From Rhizoclosmatium globosum (Eukaryota; Chytridiomycota; Chytridiomycetes; Chytridiales; Chytriomycetaceae): a stretch of 64,000 bases of DNA. Shown here in pieces: positions 31,964-42,567 of the stretch; positions within the stretch are counted from its first letter, which is position 1; each line of letters begins with the position of its first letter. A model generated the notes under the pieces. That model saw only the letters and a program-made list of their open reading frames with translations, ran no database searches and was not told where the DNA came from. Location: positions 186,001-250,000 of the forward strand of contig MCGO01000058.1 in the NCBI GenBank assembly GCA_002104985.1. The letters are read 5' to 3'. The position numbers and the translations under genes were made by a program.

Positions 31964-33640
31964 ATGGCTTCCACCCCTTCTCCCGCAATGCCACCATATC
32001 TGCGATTGATTGTCGGAGCCAGTCTTGTATTTGTCGTGGCAGTGACGACAATTCTCTTTCTGGAAAAGCCAATGGGGCAACCCAGGCACAACTCGAACAG
32101 GAAACAGCCGCCACACCCGAATCAGCCAGTCGCTTCATCGCTCCCAGTTATAGAATGTAATGTATATTCAGCACTGTCGCATGGGCTTTCCAAGTCGTAT
32201 GTGTGGAGCCCTATCATCAACAGCTTCAACTTGCCCTGCGGAATGAAAACACCCTCAGACAACTTGGAAATCCTCAAATCCAATGAAACGAAACTGCCAA
32301 TACACCTCCAAAACAAGCTTATACTTCTGATTGGAGACTCATACGAGCGAAACCTTGTCAGGGATATCTGCGAACTCACAGGAAGGGAAGCCCGGGCTGC
32401 AACTCTGAATGGAACTTTATTCAGTAAGCTCTCCTTGTTCTGGTTGTAATGCTTCGTTATTAACATTCGAGCAAGCCAACAACCAGGGCTACAGTGGATC
32501 AACGTACGTTTGCACAATAACAAAAGACTCAGCTTCTTTTGTCCTTGTCAGCGTATTCCACGTGGGAGTTCTCGACCCAATGATAAATGCCAAGAAATAT
32601 CCAGATCACTGGCAACCTGATAGCCCAACAGATCTGCCAGACCGTATTCTTGGATTCCCCATATGCTCAAATCTCTTGCGAAAGAGTTATATCCTGCTCT
32701 ATGTCCTCGATTAAATGACGGAATTACGATCGATGCATCGGCTTGTCCTAACTCAACATCAATTGACAAGAGCGCGATATTAGCGGCATCAATAATACAG
32801 CCTCCGCTTTGGAAGAACGAAACTTCATTTTGGTATCCCATCCCCGATATGATCGTTGCTCAATCATCCGCCTGGGATCTGAAGACCATGAAACATTCGA
32901 ATGAAGCCTTGTCGAATTGGGCAAACGCTGTCTCTCGGTTTCTAATATCTCCTGTTCTTGAACAGTTTGGATCTGTTGTCAAGGACAGTTTTGAATTCAA
33001 TCATGATGTCGTTCAGTGGCATCCCCGTTTTTTCTTCGAACTTTACCAATGGTTCAGCCTTTTATGCAAGACAAGACATTTGAAAGCAAGCGCCTGCATA
33101 AATTGAACAATCTTGTGCGAAGTGGAGTCTTTTTTGACTTGGAAGCGAAAGTAAAGCTTGCAGAAACAAAGCAGAGGAGGTTCGGAGTTCTAGATTGGGA
33201 CTCTTTGACAACTGGATTGAATGACTGGTACATAGATGGGTTTCATCCTGGCCCAGAGCCGAACAAGGCTTATTTACAGATGTTGTTGGCCAGACTTGAG
33301 GGCTTACATCACGCGGAAAATTAAACCTGTTGTGTTTATTTGTTAAGAGTTTAAAAATCAAGAGCTTCTTCACTACAATTTTGTTGTTCACTATCGCTTA
33401 AATAAAGATCAAGTAGGAACTCATACAATTAACTCGAAAAGCAGAATTCATCAAGAAGTGGTGATGGAAATGGATGAAATAGGTGGTTTGAGACCTGTCG
33501 TAGACAAAGCATTCAAAAACTAAAACAACTACATCCAGTAAAACTAAAAGACAGTTAAACTCTCTCATACGGTTTCCATTCATGTTCATTCGTATGCTGT
33601 GACTTTCCTGAAGGATGTACAATCAAGTTTTCCCCATCGG
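31900..33640 (+). repeat. Tandem segmental duplication, unit B
   Basis: The second unit carries SGNH copy 2, the shared 3' flank (33375-33600) and a longer version of the small-family gene. Compare unit A at 29015-31147. Confidence 0.85.
31964..33324 (+). CDS. SGNH-hydrolase-like type II membrane protein, copy 2
   Basis: The same design as copy 1: start MASTPSPAMPPYLRL, membrane anchor, Pro-rich stem, GDSYERNLVRD with the nucleophile Ser, one intron (donor GTAAGC after TTATTCA, acceptor ACAACCAG), and the C-terminal DGFHPGPEPNKAY. Relative to copy 1 it has one extra C near 32555 and lacks single bases near 32647 and 33028, so the literal frame is broken in three places. It either awaits assembly correction or is decaying. 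Most differences from copy 1 are third-position or conservative changes, which argues for recent function. The stop is TAA at 33322-33324. Confidence 0.6.
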
Positions 33641-33819
33641 GATTGTCCTCCTTGTCACCATCAACTCGATGTTGCATTTCATAACTTCAAGTCAAGTCTT
33701 CGCCATTACCTACGATTGAAAGGACTGAAAGGGATTGCGGTCCGGAAGCGATTGTTGATGATTTCACGTTGTTTCAGAATCAGGGAACTCGTGATGCAGT
33801 TCTTAATAACTCCTTGTTG
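33574..33819 (+). pseudogene. GIDARR-family small protein, start codon lost
   Basis: The frame reads IHVHSYAVTFLKDVQ, then AFHNFKSSLRHYLRLKGLKGI and VRKRLLMISR, clearly the small-family core (AFxxFKxSLxxYL, GIxGI, RxLL). The ATG that starts the truncated sister copy at 31087 is ATT here, nine bases of the TPEM region are missing, and the family's D-A-R is altered to A-V-R. No other in-frame ATG precedes it. It is probably a pseudogene, or it uses an undetected upstream exon. Confidence 0.55.
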
Positions 33820-34312
33820 ATTATACTCAAAATTTGAATAAAGTTGCTTGATATATACTTCACAAACGACTTGAGTTTGGGGGAGAATGTTTGAGGTAGG
33901 GTTGAAAAGAAAAAAGTGGCGAATGGTGCGAAAAGAAGGATAAGAAATGCACGTGGAATGGCGTTTGCGGTGCATGTGGAAGTCGGATGGTGATGGGCGG
34001 TTGTGTGGTCAATTTAATCAACGCCATCTCAGACGAATCTGGCGTAGAACCCAATCATTAGATAGGAATTCTACACCTGCGATCTTTTAAACTCAGTCTA
34101 TTTCGTTTCAGCACAGCAAAGGGCGATTGTAAGCCTGGAAAGACCACAAATCTGACAAAGCAACTATTAAACTTTTTGGCCACACAACCGACTCAAACAT
34201 CCCGGACGAACCCGTGCGAAATGGTGTCATTGCGCCATCTCCAATTTTCTCCAATCCTTTAAAAGGAGTCGTTTTATGCTCCTGGCTGCAACAAAAAACT
34301 CAACTACACAAT
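33820..34312. other. Intergenic region before the OPT transporter
   Basis: No gene seen. It should hold the OPT gene's promoter and 5' UTR. A/T-rich up to 33990, more balanced after that. Confidence 0.4.
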
Positions 34313-36787
34313 ATGAAAGTCGAGGCACCACCCAACGCTGAGGTCCTGGACCAAGAAAAGAAACTCGATGAATTCATTCAAGAGAATCACTTGGAAGAGG
34401 ACGTTGAAGTATCTGACATTGCTGACATTCTGGAGAGAATGTAAGATCAAGCCATCATCGTTGCCAGGATTGTTTCTAAACTGTTTGATCTACAGTGAAT
34501 TTATCGTGCCACAAACAGACGACCCTTCCACCCCCGCCTTTACCTGGAGAGCTGTTGTCTTGGGAGTCTTCTGGGGTGTGCTTCTCTCGATCGCAAACAC
34601 AGCCCTCTCATTCCGAACCAACGCCATTTCCATTCCAACTTCTTGCGCTCTCATTTTGACATACCCAATGGGTGTATTCTTTGCCAAAGTCCTTCCTTCC
34701 GGTGGTTGGATCAACCCAGGCCCATTCTCAATGAAGGAGCACGTTCTATCATATGTTATTTCATCATCAGGTGGAGGCTATCCATATGGAATCGACAACG
34801 TCATTGCACAAGTCTACCCACCACTCATGAACAACACAAGTATTACCATCTGGCACGCCTTGTTCTTCATTACCGTCACCCAGTTTATTGGATTCGGATT
34901 CTCTGGTGTAACTCGTCGATTCTTGGTCAAGCCCACTGCAATGTGGTGGCCACAGAACCTTTCCACCATTGCCCTATTTTCATCGTTCCATGACTTCACT
35001 GGTCTCGAGTCTGAGGCTGCTTCCAAGTTCAAAATGTCTCGTTTTAGCTTCTTCTGGATCGTTTTGGCGGCTATCTTCTTGTATGAATGGCTTCCAAACA
35101 TGTTGTTGCCAGGACTTCAGGCCGTTTCCCTCCTCTGTCTTATTACAGGTCGCGGAAATGGTGCTACTGGAGTTATGACCACGACCAATGCAATTGCTTC
35201 TTCGGCGTACAATGGTGCTGGTGTTTTCGCGTTGACTTTCGACTGGCAGTACATCATGTCGTCTTATATGACCTCTCCTTTCTGGGCTTCTGCAATCTGA
35301 CTCGTTGGTTCCATCACATTTGGATGGATTATCACTCCAATCATGTGGTCCAAGGATGGTGAGTCTTTTTCAAAATATCAAACAGGATTCTAAATTTTCT
35401 AATCACTCTTCGTTCAGTTTTCGGTCTCAACGCTCTTATCGGAGCCGGTACTAATGGTGCCCCAAGCAATCCATTGCTCAACTCACCTGGATTATTCAAC
35501 GGAAACCTTTCCTCTCCAACAGTTGGCCAACGTGTTTCATCAACCTACTTTTACAACAAATCAGCTGGATACAACCTTGATATCGACAAGTACAACAACG
35601 TCGCTCCAGTCCACTTGACTCTTTACTACGCCTTGGCCTACGCCTGCACATTCATGACCCTCCCAGCCGCAATTGTCCACGTCGCTCTTTGGTACGGCCA
35701 AGATATTTACCGTCAAGCCAAAAACGCATTCAAGCAAGTCAAAGATGAAATCGACGCTCTCGACAAACACGCCAAAATGAACGAAGCTTATGCGGAAGTC
35801 CCAGATTGGTATTACTTGGTTCTCCTCGGTGTGACAACTATTCTTGGTCTTGTTGTCTCCATCACAACTCCATTCTCAATGCCTTGGTGGGCTATTTTCT
35901 TCAACTTACTCCTGGTTATCATCTTCATCATTCCGTTCGGCGCCATTCTTGCTATCTCTGGACAAGCTATCGGCTTGAACGTGCTTTCACAGTTGATTAT
36001 CAGTTTGATGATTCCAGGAGAGACTGTTGCAGTGATGATCTTCAAGTCATGGGGTACCAACAACATCAACCAGTCTTTGCTGCTTTCCTCTGATCTCAAG
36101 CTTGGTCACTATTTGCATATTCCTCCAGTTTCAATGGTTGTCGCTCAATGCATTGGAACTTTGGTCAATGCGATTGTTTCTACTCTTTCCGTCTGGTTCA
36201 TGATGTTCAACACCGGTGACTTGCTCGGACATGGAGACTGGATGTATACTGGACACAAGGTTTTCTACAATGCCGGTGGTATTTGGGGAGCTATTGGAGC
36301 CAAGCGATTCTTTGGAGTCGGGTCTGTTTATGAAGGTTTACTCTGGACGTTCTTGGTTGGAGCTATACTTCCAGTTCTTCCATGGCTGGCAAACCGTTAC
36401 GTCTACAAGTCAAAGTACTGGCATTACATTAGTTTTCCTCTCTTTTTCCAAATGGGAGGACCTTCCATGGGAGTTCAAAACTACGTCGTAGTTCCTTTCA
36501 TTGTCGCGTTCATTTCTCAAGTCCTTGTGTTCCACAGATACCGTGGATTCTATGAGAAATATTCCTATGTTTTGGGATCTGCGTTAGATACTGGTACCGG
36601 TTTTGTTGTCTTCTTGACGTCAATCTTTGGCGTCTTCAACATCGCCTTTACTTCATGGAACCCATTGAACCCGAGCCCTAATGTTCCATCTGACTATTAT
36701 TGTTACCCAGGTACCACATATGTTGATTACGCCTGTGACTTTTACACTGCACAGGAAATTGATGTTTCTCCAACTTGTGGCCAATAA
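34313..36787 (+). CDS. OPT-family oligopeptide transporter
   Basis: A proton-coupled importer of small peptides (or metal-peptide conjugates) in the plasma membrane. Three exons; introns after AT at 34441 and after GATG near 35358. An acidic cytosolic N-terminus (EKKLDEFIQENHLEEDVEV) is followed by about 14-16 membrane segments. Typical OPT motifs include PTSCALILTYPMGVFFAKVLP, NPGPFSMKEH and the KLGHYLHIPP block. About 740 aa, the usual size. An in-frame TGA lies at 35298-35300, inside a conserved stretch (FWASAI-stop-LVGSITFGW), with correct sequence on both sides in the same frame. It could be a base error, a null allele or a read-through stop (context TGA-CTC). The stop at 36785-36787 follows SPTCGQ. 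Confidence 0.93.
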
Positions 36788-36938
36788 TGCGCCTATTGCA
36801 AAATAAATCCAATATAATTTTTCGAATTCTATGTTTTGGATTCCCCCAAGAAGAAGAGATTGTAGATAACTTCGAAAAGTATTCCAAAGAAATCACCACC
36901 CATTTTATTTAATAAATCTATTCGGCACGTTTTAAAAA

Positions 36939-38099
36939 TTATGAATATGCAGGAGGCGGTGGGGCAATTGTACTATTTTGGCGTTGTGGCTGAACTTGAA
37001 GAGGAATATTCCCCTCACCTTCATCATAAGCAGGAAGTTCATCCTCCTGAATATCTTCAGTGCGTTGTTGCTGGTTCTGTGTCTGGCGTTGAATAAACTT
37101 GTGCCTGTTGCGATATGCAATGATAACAAGAACTGCAAAAATGAAAACTCCAATGCCCACATACAAATATAAATTCTGTGACGGCAGTGGCTCAAAATAC
37201 ATGGCGAACATTTCGTTTGAAGGACCGGCGGGGCAAATTACTCGAGAAGGGATTACCGCATACGATGAAATCCCAAGGGAATTAAGGCAATTCGGATCCG
37301 AATACTCAATAACTGTGACTATAGATCCAGTCATTTTTGCATACAAATAGCCATCTTCGAGTTTTCGAGAACATTGGTTCAAGTACAAAGAAACAGTTTT
37401 GTCACACGTAGCGTTCCACAACGAAACATAAGGTCCGTTTTTAAACACATAAGAGAGAGTGGTTGAATCGGGATCTTTCGCATAGCACCATCGCCCAGAA
37501 CCAGCAGCTCCATAGCACGAAGAAACACACGGTTCACTGTTTTTTGATGTCACAATGACAGGTGCGCTATTTCCCGAACCACAGTACTGTGTTGAGTCTT
37601 GAGACCATCCATAGTCAACATTGCGAATAACTTGGTAATTATAGCAAGTTGCTGTCCCCATGGGGTCAAGAACAAACGAGCTGGCTGATTGACTGCACAT
37701 CGGATCAATGTACAAGCTCACAACAACAGAGGCATTTGTTGCCGGACTCCAATACGCCGACTGAAAGTACTGTGGCCAAACTGTGATATTGGACGCTAAG
37801 AGCGGAACGCACTTTCCCATCCGTATTTGGAAGCTCCCGTCAGGTGCCCCAGCTTGCCGACAATTAGGGGCAGACAAGTATTGCAGCTGCATTCCATCCC
37901 CAAGTGCAAGAAATGCATCGGCAGTGCTATTGAAGCTGGGGAGGCAGGTTGTCTTGGTATACCAGCCTCGGTAGTTTGGGTTTGGGAGGCAGCCTATGGC
38001 TTGGTCTGAGCAAGTAACGTTGGAGTAGTAATTGATGCGGACGGCTTCGTCAGAGCATGTTGGGTTGGGATAATGGGCAATCGCAGCAATGGAAGTCAT
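36939..38099 (-). CDS. Cys-rich type I membrane protein with LPxY and PPxY tail motifs
   Basis: A 386-aa protein with a Cys-rich ectodomain (many CS, NxT/S sites), one membrane segment near residue 320 (LYLYVGIGVFIFAVLVIIAY), then a basic stop-transfer (RNRHKF) and a Gln/Glu-rich tail ending in DELPAYDEGEG and PPPPAYS. PPxY and LPxY motifs recruit WW domains of Nedd4/Rsp5-type ubiquitin ligases for endocytic sorting. The first ATG is not followed by a classical signal peptide, so an upstream exon carrying it is likely. The ectodomain is not recognised. Convergent with the OPT gene, with 151 bp between stop codons and AATAAA signals for both. Confidence 0.75.
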   Translation of the reverse strand: MTSIAAIAHYPNPTCSDEAVRINYYSNVTCSDQAIGCLPNPNYRGWYTKTTCLPSFNSTADAFLALGDGMQLQYLSAPNCRQAGAPDGSFQIRMGKCVPLLASNITVWPQYFQSAYWSPATNASVVVSLYIDPMCSQSASSFVLDPMGTATCYNYQVIRNVDYGWSQDSTQYCGSGNSAPVIVTSKNSEPCVSSCYGAAGSGRWCYAKDPDSTTLSYVFKNGPYVSLWNATCDKTVSLYLNQCSRKLEDGYLYAKMTGSIVTVIEYSDPNCLNSLGISSYAVIPSRVICPAGPSNEMFAMYFEPLPSQNLYLYVGIGVFIFAVLVIIAYRNRHKFIQRQTQNQQQRTEDIQEDELPAYDEGEGNIPLQVQPQRQNSTIAPPPPAYS

Positions 38100-38192
38100 G
38101 GATTCAATTTAATGGCGGCTGTAATCAAAACTTGCATATGCAGCCTCCAAAAGCAAGACTCATCATAAATCCATTTCCAATAAGCCTCCAAC

Positions 38193-38321
38193 TTACAGCT
38201 GTTTGCAAAACTAATGAGCCACCCCCAACTTTTGAAGGTGGAAAAGTGATGCAATTATGATGCAAAACAGATGAATAAAGCCTCATCTCCCAATGCAAAA
38301 GTGATGCATTTCTGTGTAAAA
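38193..38321 (+). repeat. Left terminal inverted repeat
   Basis: Matches the reverse complement of 38726-38854. Outer end TTACAGCTGTTTGC. Confidence 0.9.
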
Positions 38322-38725
38322 GATAGCAGGCTTTTAGTGCATGTGATATCCTGCTGCCTTGGCAGTGTGTGATACACGTGCGATTCATCTGAGTGTTACC
38401 TCAACTCAACAACTCTCAACTACGATTTTTACTCATTCAAACATTTTTTATATGATTGTTCAAGTGAAAGAGTGAAACATTGGGTCGTTAAGGCTCATTC
38501 ATCAGTTAAAAAATACCCGATCTTGTTTTTAAAGCAGTCCCTCTAAATATGCTGTCTACTGGTGCATATCGCTCTGTATAATTGAAAGTGTTTAGATTGT
38601 AAGTTCAGATTTGAGTGAGTTGAGCACTTGAAAGGAACCCGTTCCCCCGTTCACATATCACAAATGTCACATGTATCACACATGGCCAAAGAGATAGAGT
38701 GTCACGTAGGCCAAAGCCCGTTATT

Positions 38726-38854
38726 TTTTACACAGAAATGCATCACTTTTGCATTAGGAGATGAGGCTTTATTCATCTGTTTTGCATCATAATTGCATCA
38801 CTTTTCCACCTTCAAAAGTTGGGGGTGGCTCATTAGTTTTGCAAACAGCTGTAA
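38726..38854 (-). repeat. Right terminal inverted repeat
   Basis: Reverse complement of 38193-38321. Outer end GCAAACAGCTGTAA. Confidence 0.9.
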
Positions 38855-38870
38855 AAAAATTCATTGTGTT

Positions 38871-40148
38871 TCATTTATTTGTAAATACGCAACTAGAAAA
38901 GTCCTCGTATAATAGATCATTTGTTTCTTCTCCATACGGATCTTTCTGAAGCCCTGTTTCCTGTTCCACAGCGAAGGATGCCTTAACGCTTTGGCAGAGA
39001 TCCGCGCAGCCATCTGCAATATCATACAAATTACACTCTCTGAACAGGTGTTTGGCCCGATTAACCAAATGAATTGGTGTTGTTCCAAGTGCGTTTTGAA
39101 GTGATGAGTACTGTCGAATACATGCGTGCAGCTGCTCAATAGTTTCGTCTTCCATCGCCGAATTCAATGGCATACATCGATCGACAATTGAGGTCTCTGA
39201 ATGTAACTGAGCCAAGTAATGAACTTGGGTGTCACCATGACCACTCCGTTCAGGATCTTCATAATGTGCCATGTCCGTAAATATTAGAATTTCACCTTCC
39301 CTTTTGAGAAAGGAGGTATTGAGCGGGCTGTATTCTGGAGTGTCCTCATCTTCACGTGCAACCCAATCATCTGCGTCTTCTTCGAATTCACTGTCACTGT
39401 TAGAATCGTATACTTCTGATCCAATACACTCATCATCATCAGTACAATCCATATCCTCGCCCTCAAGAGGAGACTCTTGCTCTAGTTCTGGATCGTAATC
39501 CTCTATTTAACGTCTTTAGGATGTATTCAATTGTCACAGATGTTACCATCATTATCATCATCCATCGTCTCATCTGCAGGATCCCATAACCTCGAAAGTC
39601 CTCCAACTTCTGTCATCATCTTCTGCCATGAGACTCCAGCTTCCTTCGAGTCATCTAACGAAAGACGAATCGCACGCTCAACCACAAACTCTGTATGTTC
39701 TTGCAGAATCGCAAGGGCATCTAAATCAAAGGTAGTCCTCATACTCGCATCACCAAGAATCTCGCGACACAGACCAACGAATCTAGAGTACAATTAGCGA
39801 GCGTCTCCTATTCAACTTGAAGGCCTCAATCACTCACTCGCGATGCGGAATCGAAAAGGGAACGCCGCGAAAGACGGCCGCCATCGCGCGATCCGTTCCA
39901 AAGCACAGAATCGCCGCTTCTTTCCACGTCGAAAGGCCGAGCGCAGAAAGATACGATCGCGGGTGTTTCCCAAACAAAAGCTGGTTCGGCAAAAGCGACA
40001 GCCACGAAACAACACAACTTCGGATCGTCGAATCAGACAACGAAAGCCGGTGCCAGGCCTTGTTCACGCGGTGGATGCGGAGGGAGCTTGTTGTTGGCGG
40101 ACTGAGCGGAAGAACGAGCGGAAGCAGCCACTCCCAAATTGTCTCCAT
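38871..40148 (-). CDS. F-box-like protein with a histone-H3-type fold and acidic tail
   Basis: Three exons (40148-39838, 39782-39547, 39502-38871). Residues 5-40 resemble an F-box (LPLSPPTTSSLRIHRVNKAWHR). Next comes VPFSIPHREFVGLCREIL followed by FDLDALAILQEHTEFVVERA. This lines up with histone H3 positions around PFQRLVREI and SSAVMALQE, so an H3-type histone fold is likely. A highly acidic stretch follows (DDDNDEDYDPELEQE, SDSEFEEDADDW), then a helical C-terminus. The H3 N-tail and the MPKDIQLARRIRGE end are absent. Acidic histone-fold proteins include chaperones and CENP relatives. Function is unknown; an F-box would make it a possible SCF adaptor for chromatin. The fold call rests on about 40 residues. 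Confidence 0.6.
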
Positions 40149-40500
40149 TTTGAAAAAGAAGTGAACGAGAAACAGTTCATCAGTATCAAACAACGAGGAG
40201 TATACTTGTAACTGCCGATTAAGATCGTTGATTTCTCTAAGCTCAAAGATGAATCATATCATTCATTCGAACAGGTGAGTTCAGAAATATAATCATATAG
40301 TAACAATTTCAGAGCATGGGACTAATCGTATGCCTTTCGATGACACAAACACTACTGTTCGGTGAATTTATTAGTCATAGACGCTTATTCAGCGCATAGT
40401 TTTTTTGCTTTGTCATATCAGCACGGGTCAGTTGCGCGATCATGAAACAACTCAATTCGGTGATATAGCTTGAAAGCAGATCTATCCAACAAAAGTCTTT
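40149..40500. promoter_or_regulatory. Divergent promoter region, F-box/H3-like gene and YeeE transporter
   Basis: These 352 bp lie between two start codons pointing away from each other. No gene seen. A/T-rich in the middle. Confidence 0.4.
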
Positions 40501-41788
40501 ATGCCAGAGCCAGACAAAGTTGTGCAGATCGAAGCGGGCAATTCAACGACTGACTTGGCTCCTCGTCCAAATCCTCTCCTTCCATTTTGGAACCTTATCA
40601 ACCACTTTTTGGCTGGCCTTGCCTTCGGCTTTGCTCTCGAAAAGGCAAAAGTATACCTTCCAACAGTTATCGTTCGTCAAATGCGTTGGTCCGAACTCAC
40701 AATGTTAATCGCATTCTTGACCGCAACAATTACTGGAATGTGAGTCGCTCACCCAACTTTTATTTCGAATGCTGAACAATAACCAAAGGTTTGCCATCGC
40801 CATCCTCGAATACTTTGGTCAATACAAGCGAAAGCCAAAGCCGCCCTTGGCGCTCTTTGAATCGTCAATCATTGGAAAGTTTGGCAACAACTTGATTGGA
40901 GGATCCTTAGTTGGTATTGGGATGGCGCTTTCCGGTGCATGTCCAGGAACAGTTCTAGTCCAAATCGGTGCAGGTGTACCAGCCTCATTATACGTTGTAA
41001 TTGGAACTCTCATTGGCGCCGTCACTTACGGCTACCTCGATGACATAATTGTCAAGAAGCTTATTCCAAGTTTCGGCTCTCCTCAACCCGTTATTGTGAT
41101 TGACAACAAACGAGTTCCGTTCTTGGCTATTTCTGTCGCCGTTTCAGCAGTCGGGTTTCCACTCCTTTGGTACGGCACAACCTTGATTCCATGGCGCGAC
41201 AACTTTTTCATTGACATCCAAAAGGATTTTCATGTCCTACTTTCGGCGAACGCTTCAAACCCGTTTTTGACAATCGGAACCGTGGATCCAAGCTTCGCGA
41301 ATCCTGCATGGTCCCCATTCACAGCTGGACTCGGTCTAGGTCTCGCGCAACTTGTTTCAGTTCTGTTTACGCAAAGTGTTGTTGGTGCAAGTTCTGTGTA
41401 TCCATACCTTGGTTCCGTTGTTGTTTGTAACTTGGACAAGAACTGGGAAGTCAATGCCCCATTTTACAGTCAATTCAAAGGGAAGTCCGAGACACTTCGG
41501 TTTTCTGTGGGGGTTATTTTGGGAGGCCTGATTTCGTTTGTCACTTCTGGTTTAAATTATGGAGGAGGCATTTCATCTGTTAGAGGGGATTTGGGTGTGT
41601 CGGCGGGTGTTGCTGTCCGTCTTATCCTTGGAGGTGTTGTGTTGGTGTATGGTTCGCGTGTTGCCGGCGGGTGTCCAAGTGGGCATGGAATATCTGGAAT
41701 GGCGCAGTTGAGTCTTGCAAGTTTGATATCTGTGGCGGCGATGTTTGCGGGCGGAACCGTATTTGCCTTTATTGTTGGAGAACTTTGA
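40501..41788 (+). CDS. YeeE/YedE-family (sulfur transport) membrane protein
   Basis: About ten membrane segments with the two signature blocks of the DUF395/YeeE-YedE family: GIGMALSGACPGTVLVQIGAG and the second-half GGCPSGHGISGMAQL. Bacterial relatives import thiosulfate, with conserved Cys residues passing the substrate along; both Cys-containing blocks are intact here. One intron (40741-40789) lies after the first exon. The start at 40501 gives an N-terminal cytosolic stretch (MPEPDKVVQIEAG). About 415 aa, typical for the fungal two-domain form. Confidence 0.88.
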
Positions 41789-41935
41789 GACGTAGTGTGT
41801 TGATAGACATGAATGTACATTTAATATATAGTTGCTTTAGTAGTTCAACATTTTTGGCTCCAACATTTTAAAACGAGATGGAGGTATGATATTTATTGGT
41901 TCAATTGGTACATGGCGGTTATGTTCACTAATCTA

Positions 41936-42217
41936 TCAGTTGTTCTTACACAAAGAGCATCCGTTGCAGACTGATACACGTATTCGAAACGCTTCCTTGT
42001 TAAACTTTTTGGCAGCCCTCATAATCAATCGCCTTGAATCAATCCCTCCAATCCCGTTTCGCCATAGGTATATTCGCAAACTGTCTTTGAAGTTCTGATA
42101 TGCTTGAGTGAGTTCAGGCATTTCTTGAATTGACAATTTATGGTCCTGAAATATTGATTGCATCTCGGTGAGGAACTCTTGAGGCGTTGATACGATTAGG
42201 GAGTAGCTCCCGTCCAT
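41936..42217 (-). CDS. GIDARR-family small protein (member 3)
   Basis: About 93 aa from the Met in MDGSYSLIVSTPQEFLTEM. Core: QAYQNFKDSLRIYLWRNGIGG followed by DSRRLIMRAAKKF. The Cys-containing end (VCNGCSLCKNN) is unique to this member. The family's D-A-R-R is D-S-R-R here. An upstream extension is open but not conserved. See the finding on this family; no function known to me. Confidence 0.65.
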   Translation of the reverse strand: MDGSYSLIVSTPQEFLTEMQSIFQDHKLSIQEMPELTQAYQNFKDSLRIYLWRNGIGGIDSRRLIMRAAKKFNKEAFRIRVSVCNGCSLCKNN

Positions 42218-42567
42218 GCTTGCCAGGAAGCAAACAGAAAAAAATTGTGATGATGAGTCTCGTATAACGTTCGGAATATTTTCTTGGAGGCACGCACCCT
42301 GACTCGTGGCCTCCAAGACGCATCAAAGAGCACTCCTTTCTTATTTCCTGAACATATAAACACTTAACTTTGTTATAATAAGATTATAAACGTTGTGAGT
42401 TCTGAGGAATCATACAAGTTGGATATTCTTACTACCACATATCATCTAACACAAATAGTAATTTATTGCATTAAATAGTTCAAATATCTTACATACTTAT
42501 ATGATACATCAGCTTAAGTGACTATGGTCCTCACTTCAACTTCACCAGAAGCACCAGTTTAAAGCGA
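42218..42567. other. Intergenic, A/T-rich
   Basis: 350 bp between two family members on the same strand. No gene seen; presumably 5' flank of member 3 and 3' flank of member 4. Confidence 0.4.

Larger units (their letters stand above)
38193..38854. mobile_element. MITE-like element with 129-nt terminal inverted repeats (mariner/Tc1 style)
   Basis: The left arm (38193-38321) and right arm (38726-38854) are reverse complements with about one mismatch. The spacer is 404 bp and has no coding capacity. Ends read TA-CAGCTGTTTGCAAAACTA, so the element proper starts at CAG and is bordered by TA on both sides, as for Tc1/mariner insertions. Inside the arms a motif GCAAAAGTGATGCA and relatives recur, as expected of transposase-binding sites. 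It sits 17 bp beyond the stop codon of the next gene. No transposase is present, so it would be moved in trans. Confidence 0.8.

Noticed and set aside
32122..32523. 133-codon minus-strand frame, partly repeated at 29388-29636
   Set aside because: Its conservation follows from the SGNH duplication; antisense to a supported coding exon.
35298..35300. Selenocysteine at the OPT TGA
   Set aside because: OPT proteins do not use selenocysteine at this position, and no SECIS-like element was seen.
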